Shown: in pieces, positions 8,346 to 17,486 of the stretch
How positions within the stretch are numbered: position 1 is the stretch's first letter
Layout of the letters: each line of letters begins with the position of its first letter
NCBI GenBank assembly: GCA_023460795.1
Contig: JAEWPC010000020.1
Span: forward strand, 138,137-202,136
From: Bacillota bacterium
GTDB taxonomy: Bacteria; Bacillota; Bacilli; Paenibacillales; Paenibacillaceae
Reading direction: 5' to 3'
DNA length: 64,000 bases
Program-made: the position numbers and the translations under genes
The notes under the pieces: model-generated
The model's database searches: none
Told to the model about the DNA's origin: nothing
Seen by the model: only the letters and a program-made list of their open reading frames with translations

Positions 8346-8865
8346 TCTCACGAAAGTAAAGCTTGGCCCGTGTAAAGTTACGTTCGATCCGGAGGGTACA
8401 ACGCCGATCGTCATTGAGCTTACGCAGGGCGGTGTCGTCCTCACTTATGAGGAAACGACGCGCGACGTTAACTCGGACCAGCACGGCACGACGGCGATCA
8501 AAAAGATCATCACCGGCCGCAACGCCAGCGTTCAAGTGCCGATGCTGGAGAAAGACAACTCGCGACTGAAGGATTTCATCGCCGGTTCTGTACTCGTGAC
8601 TAACGCGACGGAACCGACGAAGAAACGCCTGGACGTGTTCGCGGACAAGGTCATCGACCTGCTGACGGTGGCAAAGGAACTGCGAATCGAACCGCTCACG
8701 GAAGGCGCGACAGCCGACGACACGGTTACGATTTTCAAGGCAGCACCGCAAGTGAATCTCAACCAAACCTACAGCTACAATAACGAACTGGTGACGAATG
8801 TCACCTTCAGCGGATTCCCGGATGCAACGGGAAGACTGCTCGGATTCGGTGATCCGGACGCGTAA
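8335..8865 (+). CDS. Major tail tube protein
   Basis: 176 residues from GTG with AAAGGAGG 9 bases upstream. LTQGGVVLTYEETTRDVNSDQHG, VPMLEKDNSRL and VNLNQTYSYNNELVTNVTFSGFPD are the recurrent features of Firmicute siphophage tail tube proteins (phi13/gpV-like beta-sandwich). It polymerises on the tape measure and is followed at once by a strong terminator, as expected for an abundant protein. Confidence 0.8.
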   Translation: MAADLTKVKLGPCKVTFDPEGTTPIVIELTQGGVVLTYEETTRDVNSDQHGTTAIKKIITGRNASVQVPMLEKDNSRLKDFIAGSVLVTNATEPTKKRLDVFADKVIDLLTVAKELRIEPLTEGATADDTVTIFKAAPQVNLNQTYSYNNELVTNVTFSGFPDATGRLLGFGDPDA

Positions 8866-8876
8866 TGACTAATCGG

Positions 8877-8905
8877 AAAGCGGGGCTCTAAGGAGCTCCG
8901 CTTTT
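8877..8905 (+). terminator. Intrinsic terminator after the tail tube gene
   Basis: AAAGCGGGGCTC-TAA-GGAGCTCCGCTTTTT: long GC stem with two mismatches and a T run, directly behind the tail tube stop. Confidence 0.75.
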
Positions 8906-8935
8906 TATCTTGAACCCTATTCGGAGGGATATTAG

Positions 8936-9385
8936 ATGTTCAAATTTAACCGCGAAAATAAGACCGCACTGGCGGATACGATAGATTTCGGCGGGCAGAG
9001 GGTACAGGTCCCGAAGCTCACAATTAAGAAATGGCGCATGTTGCTCGACAACATTCAGACGCTTCCGCAAATATTTATCGACGTGCTGATGGCACGGGGA
9101 AGCTCAGACTTTACCGCAACGGTGACGGCTGCGTTAAGTGTGGCATTGGACGAGATCATTGAACTCGTATCGGTGCTTACTGAACTCGATAAAGAGTGGA
9201 TCGAGGAAAACGTCGACCACAACGAGCTGCTTAATTACGTCGAGAAGACCGTTCAGAAGAACGACTTCGCGGAAGCGGGAAAAAAGTTCCGCGCCGTGTT
9301 CGGGTCGATGATACCCAGCGCGGCATTCAGAAGCCCGTCACCATCAATGAATGGCTCATCGAATGTACCGTCAAACTCGGAATAA
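8936..9385 (+). CDS. Tail assembly chaperone G
   Basis: 149 residues, mostly helical (KLTIKKWRMLLDNIQTLPQIFIDVL, ALDEIIELVSVLTELDKEW). It is located between tail tube and tape measure, the invariant place for gpG-like chaperones. Its last third, after residue 117, turns low-complexity (SPSPSMNGSSNVPSN), while the -1 frame beyond that point encodes a sensible conserved domain; see the GT entry. GGAGG precedes the ATG. Confidence 0.85.
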   Translation: MFKFNRENKTALADTIDFGGQRVQVPKLTIKKWRMLLDNIQTLPQIFIDVLMARGSSDFTATVTAALSVALDEIIELVSVLTELDKEWIEENVDHNELLNYVEKTVQKNDFAEAGKKFRAVFGSMIPSAAFRSPSPSMNGSSNVPSNSE

Positions 9386-9639
9386 CGCAGCGGCAACTCG
9401 AGACAGAGTACTACGTCGTTGATCTCCCACTCATCATGCACAAACATGCGCAACAAATAGCCGAGAAGAGGCTGGCCATGCTCGGAATTATCGGCGCCCC
9501 TTACATGAAGGAAGAAGACCGCAAACAATTCGTAGATCGCCTCCGCGAACCGTTGGAGGAGATTAAGGAAAACGAAAGCGATGACGTGTTTGATGCTGAA
9601 GGATTGGCCGAACTACGCAGAAGATTAACCGGGAGGTGA
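8936..9639 (+). CDS. Tail assembly chaperone GT, made by programmed -1 frameshift
   Basis: Reading G to residue 117 and slipping back one base at 9277-9286 gives a 234-residue fusion whose T part runs through GIQKPVTINEWLIE, QLETEYYVVDLPLIMHKHAQ and ends RRRLTGR. The T frame is open from well before the slip site, has no good start of its own, and ends 9 bases before the tape measure ATG. This matches the G/GT organisation of lambda and many siphophages, where GT wraps the tape measure during tail assembly. Confidence 0.85.
9277..9286 (+). other. Slippery sequence GGGAAAAAAG for -1 frameshifting
   Basis: In the G frame it reads gcG GGA AAA AAG, so both G GGA AAA (like lambda GGGAAAG) and A AAA AAG (as in dnaX) are in register. 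It lies exactly where the -1 frame becomes the plausible one. Confidence 0.8.
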
Positions 9640-9647
9640 GCTGACGA

Positions 9648-12600
9648 ATGGCAACCGAAGTTGGCGCGATACGCGCAAGGATGGAGCTTGACGCGCGCGG
9701 GTTTAACCAAGAACTCCAAAAGGCAAAACAAAACATTTCTGAATCCGCAAACGAAGCCAAGCGTGTAAACGGACAAGTTCGACAAGTCACTCGCGCCCTC
9801 CTGGACATGGGGCTTAGCGGTCGTGAGGTAAGAAAGGTACAGCAGGAACTCCGCGATCTGCGTCCCGATGTCGTCGAGAAGCAGTTGAAGAACGTCGAGA
9901 TCCAACTTCGCCGACTTGGAGCTTCGGACGATCAGATCGCCAAGATAACCTCCAAGATGCGGGAAGCGCAACGCGAAACGGAGAAATTCTCCAATCGCAT
10001 AAGCGCGGTTAGTTCCTCCCTTACTGCTCTTGGAGCTGGAGCAGGATTGGCAGGAATCGCTCGCGTCGTTACGACGTTTGCGAATGAAGCGCAGCAGTTG
10101 TCCATGTCCTATCAAGGTTTGACCTCTGTCTCGAAGTCTATGAACGCGGACACGGAGAAAAGCATCGGACTGGTAGATGAGTTATCGGATAAATGGAACA
10201 TGAACAAGGGAATTGTAGCCGACACCGTTAAGACATACCTCACCGCGGGGCTTACACTGGAGCAAACGCGCGAGATTATGACTGCGACGGCGGACGCTGC
10301 AGCTTTTAACCGTGAGAAGCACTTGGAGTGGGACGAAGCAGTCCGCCAAGTCGCGCAAGGTATCAAGATGGGCAACTCGGAGCTGACTGACGCGGCAGGA
10401 ATCACGACGAACCTCTCGGTAATGTACGAAAGGTACGCCAAGTCCATCGGGACGACTGCAGCTAAACTTACGGAAGCTCAGAAGATTCAGGCGGCGTATA
10501 ACGGGATCATCTCCGAATCTGCAATGTTTGCCGGGAATGCCGATCAGGCGTTAGAAGGATTCGCGGGGACGCAAACCGATTTTAGACAAACGATCGAGAC
10601 GGCCCGACAAGAGATCGGAGAAGCATACATCCCGGCACTAGAAAACATGATGAAAGTGGTCAGCCCGCTCATCCGTGATTTTACGAGGTGGGCTGAAGAG
10701 AATCCGAAGGTCGTAGCTGGGATGACAGCGGCGGTGGCAGCTGTATTGGCGTTGGTAACCGCCGTTACGGCGCTGTCTGCAGCGTTCCTAGTCTTAAATA
10801 CGGCTATCGGGCCGGTAGGTTGGGCCATTCTTGGAATCGGAGCACTGGTAACCGGAACGATTGCATATAAGGCGGCAGCTGATGCTGCATCTGAATCCGT
10901 TTGGCAGTTCGCGAGAAGTCAGGACGAGCTGAACAAGAAACTCGCGGAATCGCCGCTATCGCGATCTGCGGACGATGTGAAGAGGCTCCAGTCGGACACC
11001 AAAACGCTGAACGAGCTTATTGAAGAGCGGAATCGACTCGAGAAGGAATATGCAACGATTCAAAAACAGATCCAGGACGCGCGGTCCGGTGGAGACAATT
11101 CAATACTGCACAAGCTTAACCAAGAGGCATCGCCGCTCGTTAAGCGGCTGAACGAGATCGACAAAGCCCTCACCAATCTTGGCGCGAATACGCCAGAAGA
11201 CGCAGCGCGAATCCTTGCGGATATGAATAATGAACTTGAAGCATCTATCCCCGCGCTGATTGAGCTAGAGAGGGAGAACACGAAGGTCGCTCGCTCGCAG
11301 TACGAACATATCGATCGAGTGGAGAAGCTTCGCAAGCGTTATGACGACTTGAGCAAATCGCAGAAGTTGGATGCCGCACAGAAAGCGGAGCTCACGAACG
11401 TCGTGAAGAGTCTGACGCAGGAGTATCCGAAAGTCGACTCTGTCCTCGATGAGAACGGCAAATGGATCATCAAGAATACCTCGTACATCGACGACTTGAT
11501 TCGTGCAGAGAAAGAGTCGGCTAATGCTGCCAGCGAGAAGTCGAAGGAACGACTGGAGACTTGGCGTAAAGAGACGGAGCAGAAGCTTAAATTTGCGCAG
11601 AACCAAGTAAAGGCGCTCGCCGCAATCGAAGGCGTCGACTTATCCGAATCTGCACTTGGCCGTTTGCTTCCGGATGGTTGGGCAGAAAAAGCAGAGGGAT
11701 TCATCGACGGGAAACTCGGGGACCAACGACTTAAAGCCCAGCAACGAGCCAACGACCTGCAGATGCTCATTAACAACATCGACTCAGAGCTTCAGAAGAT
11801 AACATCCGGATCTCTGAGTAAGTTCAACGAGAACCCATCCGGAACACCGGACGATGACAAGAAAGGCAAGACGGTGGCCGAGCTGCAGCAAGAGCAATAT
11901 CAAGCTGCGCTCAAGATGAATGAGTACAAAAAAGCGCTGAATCAAATGAATGAGGAACAAGAGCTTAAATCGCTAGAAAGCCTGCTGGCCAAGTATAAGA
12001 AGAACGCCGACATCCGTATGGACCTTGAGGTTAAAATCTATAAGCTGAAGGAGCAAATGTCTCTCGCAGCAAACGAGAAGTCGGACAAAGCGGAAGCTGC
12101 CGCGTTCAAAGCGTCGTCTGAGTGGATTGACAAGCAGGTAGACTTGATGACGCTTGCTGGCAAAACCGAGCAGGAAATCATTCAGATGAAGATTGAAGCA
12201 TGGACTCGAGTGCGTAGCCGGTACGCGAAAGACAGCGACTATTACATGACAGCTGACAATCAGCTCACCAAGGCTAAGATCGAGAATATGAAGCTTGTCG
12301 AGAAGTCCGAGGAAGAGGCCGCGAAGGAACGCGAGAAGTCGGCCAAGGAGTCCATTAATAAAGCACTCGATGCGATCGACAAGCAAAAGAAAGCTGAGCT
12401 GGACGCGCTAGATGAACGCCGCCGAGCAATCGAGAAGTTTTACGACGATCAGGAGAAGGCAATCGACAATGCTGAACGTTCGAGAGAGCGTAGCGCTATC
12501 GTCGCCGAGATGGAGTTGTATCGCAACGCCACTTCTGAGAAGGGTCAAAAAACATTCCTTGAAGCGCAGGAGCGGCTCCGGCAGCACGACCTCGAGGATC

Positions 12601-13337
12601 AGAAGCGAAACCTCCAAGATCAGCGCGACCAGCAACTCGAGACGCTTGATCGCCAGAAGCGAGACGTCGAGACTTGGTACGATGATCTGCGGTCTATACT
12701 TGATGGTTACTCCGGAGACGCGATCGGGATCTACAAACTGATCGAAGATGAGCGGTTCAAGGCATTCACGACGACGAACGAGAAGATTAAAGCGGAGCTT
12801 TCGACGCTACAGTCTGCTTACGCGACGACAATGATCGGAGCCGGGGGCCAGCCAAACACGCCAAGTAATCCGGGCGCCAGCGTAATTGCGCAAATGCAAG
12901 CTAATAGTGCAGCGTGGAAGTCTGCAAGCGCGTCTAGGCGTAAGGAACTCGAAGCGGAGAATCAGCGTCTAGGAGATTCGATCGGAGCTACGTACAACAG
13001 CGGAAGCGGGAGATGGTATAAGGACGGAGTACCACTCTATCACACCGGAGGCATTGCCGGAGTGGGCAACTTCAGGAGCGGCGATCGCTTGTTGCCTGAC
13101 GAGGTTGCAGCGGTGCTTCGCGTTGGTGAACCGGTCCTCACGCCGGAGCAGGTGAAAAGCCTTGTCGGTACCGTCGCCGGAGGCGGAAAAACGTCGATCG
13201 TCATCGAGAAGTTCATGGAGGTCAACGATCCGGTGTTCGAGGATGGCATCGACCTCGAGACGTTCGGGCGCGAGACTGGAAATGAGGCCGCTGAAATTTT
13301 ACGTAAGAAGCTGACAGGAGGCGGGGGCATTGGCTAA
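9648..13337 (+). CDS. Tail tape measure protein
   Basis: 1,229 residues. N-terminal TP901-type tape measure region (ARMELDARGFNQELQKAKQ, then LSMSYQGLTSVSKSMN and VAQGIKMGNSELTDAAGI), a hydrophobic block at about 355-410 (VVAGMTAAVAAVLALVTAVT), then long charged coiled coils from 430 to about 1,080, and a Gly-rich C-terminus (GGIAGVGNFRSGDRLLPDE). It sets tail length; at roughly 0.15 nm per residue a tail of around 180 nm would be expected. It follows the GT frame by 8 bases. Confidence 0.92.
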   Translation: MATEVGAIRARMELDARGFNQELQKAKQNISESANEAKRVNGQVRQVTRALLDMGLSGREVRKVQQELRDLRPDVVEKQLKNVEIQLRRLGASDDQIAKITSKMREAQRETEKFSNRISAVSSSLTALGAGAGLAGIARVVTTFANEAQQLSMSYQGLTSVSKSMNADTEKSIGLVDELSDKWNMNKGIVADTVKTYLTAGLTLEQTREIMTATADAAAFNREKHLEWDEAVRQVAQGIKMGNSELTDAAGITTNLSVMYERYAKSIGTTAAKLTEAQKIQAAYNGIISESAMFAGNADQALEGFAGTQTDFRQTIETARQEIGEAYIPALENMMKVVSPLIRDFTRWAEENPKVVAGMTAAVAAVLALVTAVTALSAAFLVLNTAIGPVGWAILGIGALVTGTIAYKAAADAASESVWQFARSQDELNKKLAESPLSRSADDVKRLQSDTKTLNELIEERNRLEKEYATIQKQIQDARSGGDNSILHKLNQEASPLVKRLNEIDKALTNLGANTPEDAARILADMNNELEASIPALIELERENTKVARSQYEHIDRVEKLRKRYDDLSKSQKLDAAQKAELTNVVKSLTQEYPKVDSVLDENGKWIIKNTSYIDDLIRAEKESANAASEKSKERLETWRKETEQKLKFAQNQVKALAAIEGVDLSESALGRLLPDGWAEKAEGFIDGKLGDQRLKAQQRANDLQMLINNIDSELQKITSGSLSKFNENPSGTPDDDKKGKTVAELQQEQYQAALKMNEYKKALNQMNEEQELKSLESLLAKYKKNADIRMDLEVKIYKLKEQMSLAANEKSDKAEAAAFKASSEWIDKQVDLMTLAGKTEQEIIQMKIEAWTRVRSRYAKDSDYYMTADNQLTKAKIENMKLVEKSEEEAAKEREKSAKESINKALDAIDKQKKAELDALDERRRAIEKFYDDQEKAIDNAERSRERSAIVAEMELYRNATSEKGQKTFLEAQERLRQHDLEDQKRNLQDQRDQQLETLDRQKRDVETWYDDLRSILDGYSGDAIGIYKLIEDERFKAFTTTNEKIKAELSTLQSAYATTMIGAGGQPNTPSNPGASVIAQMQANSAAWKSASASRRKELEAENQRLGDSIGATYNSGSGRWYKDGVPLYHTGGIAGVGNFRSGDRLLPDEVAAVLRVGEPVLTPEQVKSLVGTVAGGGKTSIVIEKFMEVNDPVFEDGIDLETFGRETGNEAAEILRKKLTGGGGIG

Positions 13338-13875
13338 TGGATTCACGTTCCGAGGACAGCACTGCTCCCTCCTCGGCGTCAACCTGCTGTCGTATCGGAT
13401 CAACTCCCCGGAGCTGCGGGAGTACGAGGACGAGGCCGACGGTCGTCCGGGCGCGCTGGATTACGGCACCGAGCTCGGCAAGCGGGCAATCGATATAACA
13501 ATCGACATCGTGACCAACGATACGCCGTTTAAGCTGAGGCAGTCGCAGATATACAACTGGCTCAAGCCGACGCTGCCAGCAGGGGTTTTGATTTTTGATG
13601 AGATTCCGGACCGCTTTTTCTATGCGAAGCTCAGCAGCAAACTGTCGGCAGAGCAGATCATTAAATACGGGATATTTGAGTTCACGATGAAGTGCACTGA
13701 CCCGTTTGCGTATGGGCCGGAGCGAATCATGGAGTCGGTTATCACCGCGGATGGGACGAATTATGATATCGTGTCCGCCGGCACAGAGTCGACGCCGCCG
13801 ATCATTGAGTTGACGAACACCGGAACGACGACGATCAACAACGTAAGAATCTTGAACGAATATCAATTGGAATAG
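13330..13875 (+). CDS. Dit-like distal tail protein, N-terminal domain
   Basis: 181 residues from TTG, chosen because GGAGGCGGGG precedes it and no in-frame ATG exists near the conserved start FTFRGQHCSLLGV. The GALDYGTELGKRAIDITIDI and FEFTMKCTDPFAYG segments are typical of the siphovirus distal tail N-domain, the hub ring after the tape measure. The protein stops just after entering a second domain (PPIIELTNTGTTTI), so the usual C-terminal half is missing; a matching C-terminal-like segment is encoded at 16948-17472. Confidence 0.75.
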   Translation: MANGFTFRGQHCSLLGVNLLSYRINSPELREYEDEADGRPGALDYGTELGKRAIDITIDIVTNDTPFKLRQSQIYNWLKPTLPAGVLIFDEIPDRFFYAKLSSKLSAEQIIKYGIFEFTMKCTDPFAYGPERIMESVITADGTNYDIVSAGTESTPPIIELTNTGTTTINNVRILNEYQLE

Positions 13876-13885
13876 GAGGAGCGTC

Positions 13886-16462
13886 ATGACACAACAAGCG
13901 ATGTATGCCGGGGTGGCAAATAGCCCTCAGACGGAACTTGCTTCCGCAATTGATGATACGCAAAACACGATCCCTCTTGTCGATGCCTCCATGGTACCGG
14001 CAGCTCCTAACCTAGCAACGATCGGAATCGACGAAACGGCAGAGACAGTGCTTTATACCGGCAAGAGCGGAAACGATCTAACTGGGGTCACGCGAGGATT
14101 TGAAGGCGCGGCGAAGTCGTGGAGTGCGGGAGCGCAGGTTGCGCGTAACTTTACGGCTTACGACCATAACTCCGTAAAGGAAAACGTGGAGGACCATGAG
14201 ACGAGAATAGCTTCTCATCAGGCGAATACCAGCAACCCGCACAACGTAACCACGGAGCAAGTGAATAAAATCTCTGCTAAGCTCGTTGGAGATCTGCCAG
14301 CGTTGTATCCGATCGGTCTAAGCGTATTCAGCCTATCTTCAGTTTTAGCTGATCCTTGGAAAACAGCGACAGGACACGTTGGGGTCGGGGATACGGCGTT
14401 GATTCAATCCGCAAAGGTGAGTGGCGACTATCTCATCGTGCAAAGGGTCACTTTTACCAATGGCGGAACTGGTCTTAGCTCAGTTTATGAGCGTACTTCT
14501 ACAGCGAACAACAGCTGGACAGGCGCTTGGGTCAAAGTCGTTTCTCGCAGCGAATTTGACGATCTGTCGGGCGAAGTTGCTGCGCATCAGGCGGAAACTG
14601 CGACAGGAGTAATTAACGCAGAAGCAGGTCTTAAACGGTGGCGTTCTAAGCTTTCAAGAGTTAGATCGGGAGTTGCTAACCAAAAGGCGCGAATCTGCTT
14701 TATTGGCGACAGTATAACCGAGGGGGCTTGGGCTGGTGGTGGTTCTGGCCCTGGCACAGTATTCGATTGGGCAACAAAGGGGTATGTACGAAGGATTCAA
14801 GACCAGCTGACTGCTATTTATGGAGATGTAGGGACGGGGTTCATGCCGTCGTATTATTCTGCCGCATCATCTCCAAAATGGTCATTTACCGGAACGTGGA
14901 ACTATATAAACGGTTACGGCGGCATTGCAGACAAGGCAATGACGACAACGATAAACGGAGACAATGCCACGTTTGAGTTCAACGGAACAGGCATAACGAT
15001 CGTCTACACGAAGCATATGTTTGCAGGAACGTTCACATATTCAGTGGATGGTAGCGCCCCGGTAACAGTCAATGCAAATAATGCCACAATGGTAGCTGGA
15101 GTTACACTCGATATAACAGGATTGTCGCAGGGCGATCATTCCGTTGTGCTAACGAATACAAGCTCGGACAAACTTATCTTAACAGGTGCTATACCTATTA
15201 AAGGTTCATCCGGTGTCATCGTAAACCAATGTGCTCTAAATGGCTCAAAGACTGCTGAACACGCACTAAGCGCATCCCTTGATTGCTCTATCAACGCGCT
15301 ACAACCTGATTTGACGATCATATCACTTACGACAAATGACTTCGGTGATCAGACTCCAATCGATACCTTTAAGGCTAATCTTCAGGCAATTATTACCCGC
15401 GCAAAGCAATTTGGAGACGTTGCGCTCACTTCGGTTGGAATGTCCGCGGCATCCCTAGCAATTCCTCAAAGTGAATATTTTCAAGCTGTAAGGGATTTGG
15501 CGCGAATCAATGATGTGGCTTTTCTTGATCTTGCGAGCCGATGGGGAGGAAACGCTACTTATGCATCGGCTACGCTAGGCTTAATGACAGACGGTGTACA
15601 CCCAAATGACTTCGGCCATCGGGACATAGCATCGTTCATCATTTCTGCAATTACGCAGGTAGGTGAACTAGGCAATACTTCAACCGCAAGACAATATGAT
15701 GACGGTTTATATCGCCAAGCTCTCGTAAACGGAAACTTCGATGTATGGCAGAAAGGGACAAGTCTTAATGCAACGGGTGGTATTCTTTATGTAGCTGACC
15801 GTTGGATGACGCTAAACAGCACTACGAATCAAGCTGCAACAGTTAGCCGTCAAGACGGATCGGGAGTACCGGGAAGTAGATACTGCCTTCGATATCAGCG
15901 CAATTCTGGACAAACAGGAACCAATCCGATGTATGTATCACAGAGCTTAGAGTCTATTGACAGCAAAAAGTTAGTAGGCAATAGGCTTACACTTACGTTC
16001 TGGGCAAGAAAAGGCGTAGGAGCGTCTATGCCATCTATTAGTGCGCTGATCCTAAGCGGAACCGGCACAGATCAAAACGTAATCAATGGTCTTACAGGGC
16101 AAGTCATTGAAGGTTCCAGTATTTCTACACTAACGACATCATGGCAGAAATTCACCCTAACGATTCCCAACGCAGTATTAAGCACAAAGAATCAAATTGC
16201 ACTATATTTTGTGGCTACACCGAGCGGAACAGCTGGGGCAAGTGATTATTTTGAAATTGCTCAGGTTCAACTAAATACCGGTAGTGAAGCACTTCCGTTC
16301 CAGCCCCGAAGCTATGCAGATGAATTGGCATTATGTCGTAGATACTTTCAGCAACGTTCAACGAATTCGGTGAGCCAATATGATCTGAGCCCACCGATGC
16401 GAACCAATCCAACGGTAACGGGATCCGGCTCACCTTATAGCTATGATGCAGAGATATATTAA
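13886..16462 (+). CDS. Tail fibre with SGNH/GDSL hydrolase domain
   Basis: 858 residues. The first 130 (TLYTGKSGNDLTGVTRGFEGAA) is a phage fibre attachment module. At about 270 an SGNH hydrolase begins: ICFIGDSITEG holds the nucleophilic Ser, SLTTNDFGDQ the Asn block and TDGVHPNDFGHR the Asp-His pair, so all blocks are present. It probably de-esterifies cell wall polysaccharide. The last 240 residues (NGNFDVWQKGTSL, YVADRW) are a carbohydrate-binding fibre tip. Base composition is visibly AT-richer than in tape measure or Tal genes, suggesting exchange. The C-terminus ends at SPYSYDAEIY, perhaps earlier than in relatives. Confidence 0.8.
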   Translation: MTQQAMYAGVANSPQTELASAIDDTQNTIPLVDASMVPAAPNLATIGIDETAETVLYTGKSGNDLTGVTRGFEGAAKSWSAGAQVARNFTAYDHNSVKENVEDHETRIASHQANTSNPHNVTTEQVNKISAKLVGDLPALYPIGLSVFSLSSVLADPWKTATGHVGVGDTALIQSAKVSGDYLIVQRVTFTNGGTGLSSVYERTSTANNSWTGAWVKVVSRSEFDDLSGEVAAHQAETATGVINAEAGLKRWRSKLSRVRSGVANQKARICFIGDSITEGAWAGGGSGPGTVFDWATKGYVRRIQDQLTAIYGDVGTGFMPSYYSAASSPKWSFTGTWNYINGYGGIADKAMTTTINGDNATFEFNGTGITIVYTKHMFAGTFTYSVDGSAPVTVNANNATMVAGVTLDITGLSQGDHSVVLTNTSSDKLILTGAIPIKGSSGVIVNQCALNGSKTAEHALSASLDCSINALQPDLTIISLTTNDFGDQTPIDTFKANLQAIITRAKQFGDVALTSVGMSAASLAIPQSEYFQAVRDLARINDVAFLDLASRWGGNATYASATLGLMTDGVHPNDFGHRDIASFIISAITQVGELGNTSTARQYDDGLYRQALVNGNFDVWQKGTSLNATGGILYVADRWMTLNSTTNQAATVSRQDGSGVPGSRYCLRYQRNSGQTGTNPMYVSQSLESIDSKKLVGNRLTLTFWARKGVGASMPSISALILSGTGTDQNVINGLTGQVIEGSSISTLTTSWQKFTLTIPNAVLSTKNQIALYFVATPSGTAGASDYFEIAQVQLNTGSEALPFQPRSYADELALCRRYFQQRSTNSVSQYDLSPPMRTNPTVTGSGSPYSYDAEIY

Positions 16463-16516
16463 GCGCAGTAGGACGATTAAGCGCAACAACAAATCTCCAA
16501 ACGATTGTGATTTTCA

Positions 16517-16550
16517 AGGAGCCCTGCTACTCACCGCGGGGCTCTTATTT
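16517..16550 (+). terminator. Intrinsic terminator after the fibre gene
   Basis: GAGCCCTGC-TACTCACC-GCGGGGCTC stem followed by TTATTTATT, 55 bases behind the fibre stop. Confidence 0.7.
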
Positions 16551-16573
16551 ATTCCATAAAGGAGAGATTCTAC

Positions 16574-16951
16574 ATGCCATTATCCAATGCAAAGGCTGAC
16601 GAGTTGCTCAATGATACGTTTCGAGATGAGCCGTTATATTTGGCTCTCTACACATCGAACCCGACCGGCGCCGACACCGGAACGGAGGTCGCCGGCGGAG
16701 GTTATGCCCGGCAGCTGATCGCGTTTGACGCGCCTCATGCTGATGGCGGAGTGAGGACGATCAACAACTCCGGGCTTATTCAATTCCCGGTGGCCACGGC
16801 TGACTGGGGCACGATTACGCACATCGCTCTTCGTTCTGCACTTACTGGCGGCAGTCTGATTGCATATGGCGAACTCCTGAATACCCGTACGATTTTGTCC
16901 GGCGACCGCTTCGTTATCAATGTCGGCAGCGGCGCGATTAAATTCCTATGA
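16574..16951 (+). CDS. Tail fibre-associated structural protein
   Basis: 125 residues. PLSNAKADELLNDTFRDEPLYLALYTSNPT, GGGYARQLIAFDAP and ATADWGTITHIALRS form the pattern of a small beta-rich phage protein family often annotated as tail fibre or Gp80-like. AAAGGAGAG precedes the ATG. It overlaps the next gene by 4 bases (ATGA), so the two are coupled. The exact role is unknown. Confidence 0.65.
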   Translation: MPLSNAKADELLNDTFRDEPLYLALYTSNPTGADTGTEVAGGGYARQLIAFDAPHADGGVRTINNSGLIQFPVATADWGTITHIALRSALTGGSLIAYGELLNTRTILSGDRFVINVGSGAIKFL

Positions 16952-17472
16952 GTTTCAGCAGCGGAGCATTTAACCGCATGCCGTTCAATCGCCCGTACTC
17001 GGTCGACATTTTCGGCAACTTCGAAATCCTGGTTGGTGGCGAAGCTTTATTCCAGTCATCAGTAGAGCTGACAGCTTCGTTTACGATCGATGCAGAGGTT
17101 GAACCGTCGATCGACGCGATTCGCGAGCGATTCGGGAAATTTTTGATCGAGCAACTGATAGAAATGGATTTCGCCGGCATTCGGTATCGGTATGGAGATT
17201 TTGAATTGGTCTGCGATCTGGAAGTGCAGGTCAATGCAAACCGAAATCACGTTGACGAGCTTATCCTCACAGGTCCGTTTGCACCAGGAGAGAAAATCAT
17301 CATAGATGTATCGAAGCTGCTGGTGAAGAAGAACGGCAACGTGATCGGCTACGACGGTGAGATATTCGAGCTTAATCCTGGCAACAACCGATTGCTCTAT
17401 AAGGACAATTCGACGCCTGAAACCAGTCGGAGCATTCAGATTCGCGTATCTCATCGGGACCGATTTATTTAA
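16948..17472 (+). CDS. Tail protein with Dit C-terminal-like segment
   Basis: 174 residues. The start FNRMPFNRPYSVDIFG belongs to a tail protein group frequent in Paenibacillus prophages; the middle is a variable beta domain; the end, IIIDVSKLLVKKNGNVIGYD then FELNPGNNRLLYKDN, is the standard C-terminus of siphovirus distal tail proteins (residues about 110-155). It may be the second half of a split Dit, or an accessory hub protein. It sits directly before the Tal-like gene. Confidence 0.6.
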   Translation: MSFSSGAFNRMPFNRPYSVDIFGNFEILVGGEALFQSSVELTASFTIDAEVEPSIDAIRERFGKFLIEQLIEMDFAGIRYRYGDFELVCDLEVQVNANRNHVDELILTGPFAPGEKIIIDVSKLLVKKNGNVIGYDGEIFELNPGNNRLLYKDNSTPETSRSIQIRVSHRDRFI

Positions 17473-17486
17473 GGGAGGCGATCGCC

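Noticed and set aside
9436..9639. Independent 67-residue gene before the tape measure gene
   Set aside because: Its frame is open and conserved-looking upstream to the slippery site; better explained as the T part of GT.
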